Source: Muricomes sp049840515 (GTDB lineage: Bacteria; Bacillota; Clostridia; Lachnospirales; Lachnospiraceae). Taken from it: DNA of 64,000 nt. The DNA lies in contig JASGKW010000009.1 in the NCBI GenBank assembly GCA_049840515.1, forward strand, positions 806,001-870,000, in the 5' to 3' direction. A program made the translations under genes and the position numbers. Below the pieces are notes generated by a model. The model ran no database searches. It had not been told where the DNA came from and saw only the letters and a program-made list of their open reading frames with translations. Position 1 is the first letter of the stretch. Each line of letters opens with the position of its first letter. Shown here in pieces: positions 33,948 through 42,120 of the stretch.

Positions 33948-34577
33948 ATGGGAAAGCTAACCAGAGAATTTTATAATAAAGATTCATTGATTGTCGCCAG
34001 AGAACTTTTGGGAAAGGTGCTTGTGCATGAGGTGAACGGACAGAGACTGGCCGCCAGAATTGTGGAAACGGAGGCCTACAGAGGAGTGGAGGATAAGGCC
34101 GCCCACTCTTATGGGGGCAGAAGAACACCCAGGGTGGAAGTGATGTACGGCGGGCCGGGAGTTTCTTATGTGTATTTTATTTATGGTATGTACTATTGCT
34201 TTAATGTGGTGACACACGAAGAGGGAGTTCCGCAGGCTGTGCTGATAAGAGCCTTAGAGCCGGTATCAGGAATTGAGCTTATGGCTCAGAACAGATATAA
34301 GAAGCCCCATGAGAAGTTGACCAAAAGTCAGATTACCGGGCTGACCAGCGGGCCGGGCAAATTATGCGGGGCACTTTTGATTGATAAAACGCTCAATGGA
34401 GAGGATTTGTGTGGAAACAGGTTATATATAGAAAGCGGGCAGGAAGAAAATTTTACAGTGGTGTCGTCTAAGAGGGTGGGGATTCCCAACACGGGAGAAG
34501 CGAAGGATTATCTGTGGAGATTTTATATAGAAGATAATAAATATGTATCAGTGAGAGATAAGAAGATTATCCATTAA
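33948..34577 (+). CDS. mpg: 3-methyladenine DNA glycosylase (AAG/Mpg family)
   Basis: A 209-aa protein with GGGAGG before the ATG. Motifs: ELLGKVLVHE, IVETEAYRGVEDKAAHSYGGRRT with the catalytic Glu, VSYVYFIYGMYYCFNVVT, and TSGPGKLCGAL. It removes alkylated and deaminated purines, starting base excision repair. Repeats upstream suggest regulated expression. It shares a bidirectional terminator with the KimA-like gene on the other strand. Confidence 0.95.
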   Translation: MGKLTREFYNKDSLIVARELLGKVLVHEVNGQRLAARIVETEAYRGVEDKAAHSYGGRRTPRVEVMYGGPGVSYVYFIYGMYYCFNVVTHEEGVPQAVLIRALEPVSGIELMAQNRYKKPHEKLTKSQITGLTSGPGKLCGALLIDKTLNGEDLCGNRLYIESGQEENFTVVSSKRVGIPNTGEAKDYLWRFYIEDNKYVSVRDKKIIH

Positions 34578-34580
34578 AAA

Positions 34581-34626
34581 CAGGACGGAAGATGAGGCAA
34601 AATGCACATCTTCCGTCCTGCTTTTT
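34581..34626. terminator. Terminator after the glycosylase gene
   Basis: CAGGACGGAAGATG and CATCTTCCGTCCTG form a perfect 14-bp stem followed by CTTTTT. The downstream bases overlap the stop codon of the convergent transporter gene. Confidence 0.9.
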
Positions 34627-36473
34627 AATGGCGTTCCACATTTTTTAAATCATAGTGGAAAGGCAGAACGACTGTGGATATATTTTTATGTTTACTTAGT
34701 TGTGGCTGATAAAGTACGTAGTCTGATTGTGGAGAATGTTATCGTACCAGTGGTCAATGACAAATTTAACGATAATTACTGAGATATTTTCTCCGTGTTT
34801 CAAGGCTTTCTCTCTGGCCCAAAGATATTCATCCATAGGTTTGATGATATCACGGTAAGGCGTCTCAATGATTCTCAATTTACATGGGATTTTAATTTCC
34901 TCCCACTGTTTCCTCAAAGCCTCTGCATGCTCCGGATGGCGGCATACATGGAGGGCGCTGATATCATTGGAAATAGAGTTTGCATAATTGATAGCCTTCA
35001 AAAGGGGCTTATTCACATCGTGAACCAGTATAATACACTGGGTGGATGATACCTTATCATATGGATGAAATACTTCCATCTTTAATTGCTCTGATACGAA
35101 TGTATAGTGCTTGTTAATAAAGTACATCAGAAGCATAATGGCAGGTATGGCAATACTTAACAGCCATGCTCCGTCTGTAAACTTTGTGGAGAAAACAATG
35201 ATAGATACTACCAGTGTTACGATTGCTCCGACTCCATTAATCCAGCATTTATACTGCCAGCCTTTTTCTTTTATTTTCCGCCATTTCAGGAACATACTGA
35301 ACTGGGCTACAGTGAAAGATATAAATACACCTACAGAATACAGCGGAACCATTTTATGAGTGTCACTTCTAAATCCCACAATCAGCAGGGAAGAAACAAT
35401 ATAAATGAATACGATTCCGTTGGAAAAGCTCAGTTTTGTTCCCCTTGAAGAAAATTGTCTCGGCACATAACCGTCATGAGCCAGTATATACATCAGCTGC
35501 GGCAGGCCATTGTAGGCAGTATTAGCAGCAAGAATCAAAATCAGGGAAGTAAATACCTGAATGACATAAAACATAAATGTATGTCCAAATACTGCGGATG
35601 ATAACTGGGACAATACGGTATGTCCGGGTACAATACCAACTTTCAGATTGACTGCAAGGAGAGAAATTCCCCCAAAAATAAATATAATAATTCCGGCCAG
35701 TGTACACAAAATCAGTTTTGCGTTGCGTGTCGCGGGCTTTTTAAAGCTTGGAACGGAGTCACTTACCGCCTCGATACCTGACATTGCAGAACAGCCGGAG
35801 GAGAAAGCTTTCAGTAAGAACAGTACTCCGATTCCCTGCAGTGTCTCTTTGGGAAAGATTCCCGCCTGATACTGGATGGGCTGAAGATTCCCTGTAAACA
35901 GTTTGAAGAAGCCGACGATAATCAGTGACGCCATGGAAAAAATAAAAATATAAGTGGGCAGTCCGAAAATCTTGGAGGCTTCCCTTACCCCCCTGAGATT
36001 AATCAGTGTGATGAGGAACACGCACACAAGAGAAATCAGCACCTTGTGGTCGTGGAAAGCAGGAAATGCTGACACAAGGGCGGCCGTTGAGGAAGAGATA
36101 CTAACTGCAACGGTCATAATATAATCAATTACTAAAGATGCGGCTGTCAGCAATGCAGCTTTGTCGCCGATATTTTCTTTTGCTACTGCATATGCCCCGC
36201 CACCCTGAGGATAGTGATCTATAATCTGGGAATATGAAAATACTAAAATGAGAAGCAAAAGTAAAATGGGTATTACAACGTAAGGAACAAAATGGAACGC
36301 AGCAACGCTGGCAAAAGGTATCAGGACCAGCAGAATCTCTTCAATCGCGTAAGCGACAGAAGATACGGCATCACTGGCCAGTATAGCAGAAGCCCCCACA
36401 GCTTCGATAACTTTTCATGCGCAAGTTCATTGTTCTTTAATGGCTTGTCTAATAAGACATTCTTGATATTCAC
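34625..36473 (-). CDS. KimA-like APC transporter with C-terminal USP-like domain, two frameshifts
   Basis: The long frame (34696-36399) starts mid-helix at GASAILASDAVSSVAYAIEE. A preceding frame from GTG 36473 (with GGAGG upstream) encodes VNIKNVLLDKPLKNNELAHE and joins if one C is missing in the C5 run at 36393-36397. At the 3' end the frame stops after YFISHN, but with one base added near 34700 it continues as LSKHKNISTVVLPFHYDLK to 34625, total 616 aa. Twelve-helix APC core plus a C-terminal cytosolic domain with LHNQTTYFIS matches the KimA potassium importer class, known to respond to cyclic-di-AMP. Substrate assignment is by similarity. Confidence 0.85.
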
Positions 36474-36662
36474 CTTAAAACCTCCAAAACCTTTATTCAA
36501 TTTTTTGTTGTGGCCCAGCCTTTAGCTGAACCTCATATTTTTGGTTTAGCAACTTAGTATAGGCGTTTAAAATAAGTTTGTCAATACGAATTGAACTATA
36601 TTTTTTTAGTATAATAATCCTTAGCATTTTATAAATAATGCTGGAAATGGAGACAAGCATAA

Positions 36663-37904
36663 ATGAAAACATTTGAACAGCTTTACCGGGAAATTTTGAA
36701 TCATAAAATCTCTTTGGAAGACCCACTGCCCCCGGAATATCATCCCTATCATTTAGATTGTCTGCTGCATCCTCAAAATTATGCATCTGTTATTTTTAAT
36801 GAACCTTGTGAGGAGTGTGAATATGAGCGTGCATGCCAGAATAGTTGTATTTTTGATGCCATTGAAGACGGGGAGGATGGGAGCTTGCGCATTAATCCTG
36901 ATTTGTGCACAGGGTGCGCTGCCTGTGTAGATGCATGCAAAGCCGAGAAGATTACAGCCAGCAAGGATGTGCTCCCGGCAATGAAGGCCGTGAGGGAGGC
37001 AGAAGGACCTGTGTATATGATGGTCGCCCCTGCATTTCTGGGCCAGTTTACCAGAGATGTAACACCCGGAAAGCTGCGCACGGCATTTCAGGCTCTTGGC
37101 TTTACCGGGATGCTTGAGGTTGCGCTGATGGCCGATATACTGACATTGAAAGAGGCGCTGGAGTTTGACAAGCATGTGCTGGAAGTAGGAGATTATCAGC
37201 TTACAAGCTGCTGCTGTCCGGTGTGGATTGCTATGATACGCAAGATATACCATGAGTTGATGCCGCATGTCCCGGGAGCGGTTTCTCCCATGGTTGCCTG
37301 CGGCCGCATGATAAAGCTCCTCCACCCGGACGCTGTTACGGTATTTGCGGGGCCTTGTATGGCGAAGAAAAGTGAGGCGAGGGAGCCTGATATTGCCGGG
37401 GCGGTAGATTATGTGCTTACCTTTCAGGAAGTGAAGGATATCTTTGAGGCCGCTGATATCAGGCCGGAGGAGATGACAGACAATGAAAAAGAGCATTCTT
37501 CAAGGGCAGGGCGGATTTATGCCCGCACGGGGGGAGTGAGTGAGGCCGTCAGTGAGACTACATTGCAATTGCGGCCTGACAGAAAAATAAAAGTTCAGCC
37601 AGAACAGGCAGATGGGATTCCTGCCTGCCGTGAAATGGTAAAACGGATACAAAATGGGGAAACACAAGCCAACTTTTTTGAGGGTATGGGATGCCGCGGG
37701 GGCTGTGTAGGCGGCCCTAAAGCCATCGCAGACAGGGAAGAGGGGCGCCGGTGTGTAGATGAATATGGGGATAGCGCGGCATTTTCCACTCCCCTTGAAA
37801 ATCCTTATGTGATGAAACTGCTGGAAGAGTCCGGATTTGATAAAATCGAGGATTTTATTGAAAAAAGTGATTTTCTGGTCCGGGATTTTTCGGCTCATGT
37901 CTGA
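36663..37904 (+). CDS. [FeFe]-hydrogenase, short monomeric type
   Basis: A 413-aa protein. N-terminal Cys-rich region (CEECEYERACQNSC) and a ferredoxin-like CTGCAACVDAC bind Fe-S clusters. The H-cluster motifs are present: TSCCCPVW for L1, GPCMAKKSE for L2 and EGMGCRGGCVGG for L3. It reversibly interconverts protons and H2, or senses H2. The layout resembles the group B-like clostridial enzymes; the extra Cys in L1 is noteworthy. GGAGA precedes the ATG. No maturation genes are in the window. Confidence 0.9.
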   Translation: MKTFEQLYREILNHKISLEDPLPPEYHPYHLDCLLHPQNYASVIFNEPCEECEYERACQNSCIFDAIEDGEDGSLRINPDLCTGCAACVDACKAEKITASKDVLPAMKAVREAEGPVYMMVAPAFLGQFTRDVTPGKLRTAFQALGFTGMLEVALMADILTLKEALEFDKHVLEVGDYQLTSCCCPVWIAMIRKIYHELMPHVPGAVSPMVACGRMIKLLHPDAVTVFAGPCMAKKSEAREPDIAGAVDYVLTFQEVKDIFEAADIRPEEMTDNEKEHSSRAGRIYARTGGVSEAVSETTLQLRPDRKIKVQPEQADGIPACREMVKRIQNGETQANFFEGMGCRGGCVGGPKAIADREEGRRCVDEYGDSAAFSTPLENPYVMKLLEESGFDKIEDFIEKSDFLVRDFSAHV

Positions 37905-37979
37905 TATCTGTAAAGGAATGATTTTTTTGGTTTCTCATATACTTATGTAACAGGTGATATCATGAGATAGGGAGAATGT

Positions 37980-38588
37980 ATGCAGGATTTGATTGTTCAG
38001 ATTATGGATCAGTTTGGTTACCTGGGAGTCTGTTTTCTGATTGCAGTAGAGAATATTTTTCCGCCGATTCCCTCTGAGGTGATTTTAACCTTCGGGGGAT
38101 TTATGACAACTTACACCCGGCTGACGGTTCCGGGAGTAATTATTTTTTCAACTTTGGGTTCTACAATTGGGGCGCTGGTGCTGTACTGGGTGGGAACAGC
38201 GCTTACTCCTGAGAGATTGGACGCACTGACGAAAGGAAAGGTTTTTAGAGTACTTGGATTTGAAAAAGAAGATGTGGAGAAGACAACGGAATGGTTTGAT
38301 AAACATGGGAAGAAAGCAATTTTGTTCGGGCGCTGTATTCCCATCATCCGAAGTCTTGTATCTATTCCGGCAGGGATGGCAGAAATCAGTATCCCTGTAT
38401 TTTTAATTTATACAATTATTGGGAGTACGGTATGGAATATATTGCTTGTATCTCTGGGCGCCATTTTGGGAGCTTCATGGGAAGTGGTGCTTGTATACAT
38501 AGGCAGATACTCCGCTTTTATTAAGGCGGCACTGGCCATAGGAGTCATATTTTTAATGTTTCGATTTGTAAAGAAAAAGATTAGTTAA
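37980..38588 (+). CDS. DedA family membrane protein (UptA-like)
   Basis: A 202-aa protein with GGGAG before the ATG. Signature ENIFPPIPSEVILTFGGF, then FGRCIPIIRSLVSIPAGMA, the re-entrant helices of the DedA fold. DedA proteins include undecaprenyl-phosphate translocases (UptA), which return the lipid carrier for wall synthesis. It lies 75 bp after the hydrogenase gene without a terminator between. Its job overlaps with the DUF368 protein carried on the island at 20935. Confidence 0.93.
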   Translation: MQDLIVQIMDQFGYLGVCFLIAVENIFPPIPSEVILTFGGFMTTYTRLTVPGVIIFSTLGSTIGALVLYWVGTALTPERLDALTKGKVFRVLGFEKEDVEKTTEWFDKHGKKAILFGRCIPIIRSLVSIPAGMAEISIPVFLIYTIIGSTVWNILLVSLGAILGASWEVVLVYIGRYSAFIKAALAIGVIFLMFRFVKKKIS

Positions 38589-38653
38589 TTCATTTTATTA
38601 TATCTTTAATATTGATTTAATTTTTATATGATATATTGTCCCAGCAAATTTTC

Positions 38654-38682
38654 TTTTCAACATATGAGATTGGTGTTATAAT
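38654..38682 (+). promoter_or_regulatory. Promoter of the DUF5685-DnaJ operon
   Basis: TTTTCA and TATAAT with a 17-nt spacer and an extended TG element (TGTTATAAT). The A of the ATG is 59 bp downstream. Confidence 0.6.
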
Positions 38683-38740
38683 ACAGAAACGTACAATAAA
38701 GGAGAAATGTATCAGAGATACGGGGATACGGGGAAAATTT

Positions 38741-39598
38741 ATGTTTGGTTATGTGACGATTTGTGAGCCTGAGCTTAAAGTGAAGGATTTTAGAAAATAT
38801 AAGTCATATTATTGCGGTTTGTGCAGAACCTTGAAGGAGCGCCATGGCCATCTGGGGCAGATGACTCTGACCTATGATATGACATTTGCGGTAATTCTGC
38901 TCACCTCCCTGTATGAGAGTGAATCGAGAATGTCAGCTCACAGGTGCAAGGCGCACCCGGTGAAAAAACAGAATATACTGCAAAATGAGATTACAGAATA
39001 CGCGGCAGATATGAACCTTCTTCTGGCCTATTACCATATGGCGGATGACTGGGAGGATGAAAAAAAGATAAGCGGCCTCGCAGGAAAACAGGCACTGAAA
39101 GGAAAGGCTGAGAAAGTCATCCGCGCCTATCCCCGCCAGAGCCGGGTGATTCAGGAAGAACTAAAGGAGCTTGCCGCCTGTGAAAAAGCTGGTATCTCAG
39201 ATATAGACAGAGTTGCGGGATGTTTTGGGAGATTGATGTCTGAGCTGTTTGTATATAAGGAAGATATGTGGGAGGAGCGCCTCAGACAAATGGCTTTCTT
39301 TTTGGGAAAGTTTATTTATATTATGGATGCTTATGACGATCTGGGAAAGGATTTGAAAGAAGGCAGCTACAATCCTTTGAAAGAGCTGAATGGCAATGGT
39401 GATTATGAGGAGCGGTGCAGAGAAATGCTCTGTATGATGATGGGGGAATGCAGTGCTCAGTTTGAATCTCTTCCGTGCCTTTTAGATATAGACATTCTCA
39501 GAAATATATTATATGATGGTGTATGGACCAGGTATCGGAAGATACAGGAACAAATGAAGAAAGACGAGGAAGAAAATCATGACGAAAAATCCATATGA
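38741..39598 (+). CDS. DUF5685 family protein
   Basis: A 285-aa protein; ATG at 38741 chosen because GGGGA precedes it and the family begins MFGYVTICEPELK. Conserved Cys region YYCGLCRTLKERHG, a hydrophobic LTYDMTFAVILLTSLY, AHRCKAHP, and a later YIMDAYDDLGKDLKEGSYNP. All-helical; the D-rich motifs resemble isoprenoid-synthase-like folds, but no activity is known to me. Its end overlaps the DnaJ-like gene by 20 nt, so the two are coupled. Confidence 0.88.
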   Translation: MFGYVTICEPELKVKDFRKYKSYYCGLCRTLKERHGHLGQMTLTYDMTFAVILLTSLYESESRMSAHRCKAHPVKKQNILQNEITEYAADMNLLLAYYHMADDWEDEKKISGLAGKQALKGKAEKVIRAYPRQSRVIQEELKELAACEKAGISDIDRVAGCFGRLMSELFVYKEDMWEERLRQMAFFLGKFIYIMDAYDDLGKDLKEGSYNPLKELNGNGDYEERCREMLCMMMGECSAQFESLPCLLDIDILRNILYDGVWTRYRKIQEQMKKDEEENHDEKSI

Positions 39599-40241
39599 TG
39601 TGTTGGGAGTGCCTTCAAATGCATCGGATGACGACATAAAAAAAGCATACAGGGATTTGACAAGAAAATATCATCCCGACTCTAATGTAAACAATCCTCT
39701 GGCTGACCTGGCGGAGGAGAAGTTTAAGGAGATTCAGGAAGCTTACGATATTATTATGAAGGAAAGAGAACAGGGCGGTTATTCCAGTTATGGTTCAGCG
39801 GGCAGCGGTTACGGCAATTACGGGTCAGGCAGTTATCAGCAGAACAGCTCCTACAGCGGGGACCAGAGCAGCGAAATGCAGGCGGTCTATAATTATATTA
39901 ATGCTAGGCGTTTTCAGGATGCGGTCAGTCTGTTGAACCGCATGTCCGGCAGGCCGGCTCAGTGGTATTACTTAAGCGCAGCGGCGAATGCAGGTTTGGG
40001 CAACAATGTACTTGCCAGAGAGCACGCAGGTCAGGCTGTGAATATGGATCCGGGCAATCCGCAGTACCGCCAGCTTTTGAATCAGCTTGAGTGGAACAGC
40101 AGGAGATACCAGAATTCCCCATATGGCGGGGGATATGGCATGGGAAATTCTTCCTGTGGTACGGGAAATCTATGCTGCGATTTATGGTGTGCAGATTCAT
40201 TATGTGAATGTATGGGAGGAGACCTTTGTTCATGCATGTAA
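39579..40241 (+). CDS. J-domain protein with TPR-like part and Cys-rich tail
   Basis: A 220-aa protein. N-terminal J domain with HPD (RKYHPDSNVNN) at residues 3-65, which stimulates DnaK ATPase. A Gly/Ser/Tyr-rich linker follows (about 66-105), then a TPR-like repeat (ARRFQDAVSLLNRM, then YYLSAAANAGLGN). The last 30 residues contain seven cysteines (SSCGTGNLCCDLWCADSLCE), possibly metal-binding. It is not the canonical DnaJ (no CxxCxGxG zinc module). The downstream membrane gene begins before its stop. Confidence 0.9.
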   Translation: MTKNPYDVLGVPSNASDDDIKKAYRDLTRKYHPDSNVNNPLADLAEEKFKEIQEAYDIIMKEREQGGYSSYGSAGSGYGNYGSGSYQQNSSYSGDQSSEMQAVYNYINARRFQDAVSLLNRMSGRPAQWYYLSAAANAGLGNNVLAREHAGQAVNMDPGNPQYRQLLNQLEWNSRRYQNSPYGGGYGMGNSSCGTGNLCCDLWCADSLCECMGGDLCSCM

Positions 40242-40765
40242 ATGCAAAAAAAATGGCGCTGGGGGGCTTGCTCCTCGCTCTGACGATTGTATGTATGGCA
40301 CTGGGAAGTGTGATTGAGACGAATACACTGTTTTTGCTGGCGGCAGCTTCCTATTTTGTAGGAATTATGATACGTGAGATGGGCATGAGGATGGGACTGG
40401 CATTTTATCTTGCCGCAGTTCTGCTGGGATTTTTCCTGGCCCCTAACAAGCTGTATGTGGTTTCTTTTGCAGCCATGGGCTTTTATATCCTGGCTGTAGA
40501 GCTGGCATGGAATATGTTTGGCAGAGCCTCAGAGAGAATCAACAGAAAAGTCTTGTTTTGGGCTGTAAAATATTTGATATTTAATCTGCTGTATATTCCG
40601 GCACTTGTTTTTTTCCAGCAGCTCTTATTTGGAAGAAGCTTATCACTTCCCTGGATGCTGGGAATGATTGCCGCGGGCCAGGCAGGTCTTTGGATTTATG
40701 ACAGGGCCTATGAGTATGTGCAGCAGCATATTTGGGGGAAGTTCAGAGGCAGACTTTTATCCTGA
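40232..40765 (+). CDS. Polytopic membrane protein of unknown function
   Basis: A 177-aa protein with about five helices. Start at 40232 chosen because GGGAGGA lies 9 nt upstream; it overlaps the J-domain gene by 10 nt. Opening NAKKMALGGLLLALTIVCMALG resembles small Clostridial membrane proteins related to the ECF-S or YbbH-like groups, but I cannot place it. Its tight coupling to the DUF5685 and DnaJ genes suggests a shared membrane-associated process. Confidence 0.75.
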   Translation: MHVNAKKMALGGLLLALTIVCMALGSVIETNTLFLLAAASYFVGIMIREMGMRMGLAFYLAAVLLGFFLAPNKLYVVSFAAMGFYILAVELAWNMFGRASERINRKVLFWAVKYLIFNLLYIPALVFFQQLLFGRSLSLPWMLGMIAAGQAGLWIYDRAYEYVQQHIWGKFRGRLLS

Positions 40766-40973
40766 ACAGGCATTGTGGTCTTTTAGTGGCAGAGAATCTC
40801 GCTTGCGGGATTCTTTTTTGGTTGAAGAAGCTTTGAGCATGTATGGCAGGAGTTCTTTCTGAAATATATAGATAAAAACTATAAATAAGGCTTACTTATT
40901 TAAAAATACTATTGGTGCAACCACTGCCCTGAATGTTATACTGTTCAGGAGATTGACAGGAAAGGAAGAATTT

Positions 40974-41552
40974 ATGAAGACTCTTTTAGTTGTATCACAT
41001 TGCATTTTGAATACAGCGTCTAAGGTTGCACAGGATGAACAACTGCTTGCCGATGAGTACAAATCAAGGGGTGAGCTGCTGCGTCTTGCTGTGGAGCAGG
41101 ATATTCAGCTGTTTCAGATGCCCTGCCCTGAATTTATTTTATATGGTTCCCGCAGATGGGGACATGTAAAAGGGCAGTTTGCACATCCTCATTTTCGGGA
41201 AGAGAGCAGGAAACTTCTGGAGCCGGTGCTGCTTCAATTAGAAGAATATCTGACATATCCGGAAGAATTCAGAGTATTTGGAATTGTTTCTGTGGAAGGA
41301 AGTCCAAGCTGCGGCTTTAAGCTCACATGCACAGGAAACTGGGGCGGAGAGATTGGCACGGATGCGGAGCGAATTGCAGAGATTCAGAACAATCTTCAGA
41401 TGAAAGAAGAGCCGGGCATGTTTATGCAGATACTGCAGAGAGAACTTGAGACAAGAGATATGGACATTCCTGTCATGAGCATGGAGGAAGCAGTCAGAAG
41501 GCTTTCCTCAAACGAGTTATCGTGTGAAGAGAGAGAGGAGAAACATCAATGA
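40974..41552 (+). CDS. CD3072-type TudS-related putative desulfidase
   Basis: A 192-aa protein with AAAGGAAG before the ATG at 40974. Three conserved cysteines lie in SHCILN, MPCPE and GSPSCG, the set that holds a [4Fe-4S] cluster in TudS, an enzyme removing sulfur from thiouracil. Family name in clostridial genomes follows the CD3072 gene. The last codons overlap the ECF substrate-binding component (4 nt), so this is the first gene of a four-gene operon with a complete ECF transporter. The substrate is inferred to be a thionated small molecule. Confidence 0.85.
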   Translation: MKTLLVVSHCILNTASKVAQDEQLLADEYKSRGELLRLAVEQDIQLFQMPCPEFILYGSRRWGHVKGQFAHPHFREESRKLLEPVLLQLEEYLTYPEEFRVFGIVSVEGSPSCGFKLTCTGNWGGEIGTDAERIAEIQNNLQMKEEPGMFMQILQRELETRDMDIPVMSMEEAVRRLSSNELSCEEREEKHQ

Positions 41553-42118
41553 AAAACAGAAGAGTATATGTAACTGCATTTTGCGGCGTAGCGGTCGCAA
41601 TGAACATCGTACTGGGAATCCTTACATCCGCTTTGGGAATTCCGCTTTACCTGGATACTTTGGGAACCGTGTTATCCGCAGCAATTTTAGGACCTGTTCC
41701 AGGTGTCATTGTGGGTGCTTTAAGTAATATTATTACAGGGTTGATTTATAGTGTATCAGACATTCCATTCTGTCTGGTAAATATGGCAGTTGGTCTGATT
41801 GTAGGTCTTGTGGCTAAGAAATTTGGTTTTGGACTGATACCTGCTGTTATAACAGGTCTTGCGCTGAGCTTTATCTGCCCGGCAATCGGAACCCCTATCG
41901 GCATTTTTGTATATGGAGGACTGAACGGCTCATTCTCTGATGTACTTGTAATGTCTCTGGTGAAAGGCGGAAAAACTATTTTCCAGGCATCTTTCCTGAG
42001 AAATGTGGCCTCCAACCTCATTGATAAGGTTGGAACATGTATTATCGGATGCCTTTTAATTAAGACAATGCCCCTGCGCTTTTTGGAGAACTTTAAGAAA
42101 GAAGCAAAAGAGATTTAA
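41549..42118 (+). CDS. ECF transporter S component (CD3073-type)
   Basis: A 189-aa, six-helix substrate-binding component. It shows ALGIPLYLDTLGTVLSAAIL with the Ala-rich face of S components and GTPIGIFVYGGLNGSFSD. GAGAGGAG before the ATG, which overlaps the TudS-like stop. It would capture the ligand and dock to the A-A-T module encoded next. The S family paired with the desulfidase gene is specific enough to suggest a joint pathway. Confidence 0.88.
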   Translation: MKNRRVYVTAFCGVAVAMNIVLGILTSALGIPLYLDTLGTVLSAAILGPVPGVIVGALSNIITGLIYSVSDIPFCLVNMAVGLIVGLVAKKFGFGLIPAVITGLALSFICPAIGTPIGIFVYGGLNGSFSDVLVMSLVKGGKTIFQASFLRNVASNLIDKVGTCIIGCLLIKTMPLRFLENFKKEAKEI

Positions 42119-42120
42119 TT

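Noticed and set aside
36474..36662. Cyclic-di-AMP (ydaO-type) riboswitch before the KimA-like gene
   Set aside because: The space is short and I could not find the conserved riboswitch core, so it is not called.
39579..40241. Canonical dnaJ
   Set aside because: Lacks the zinc-finger CxxCxGxG repeats and C-terminal substrate-binding domain.
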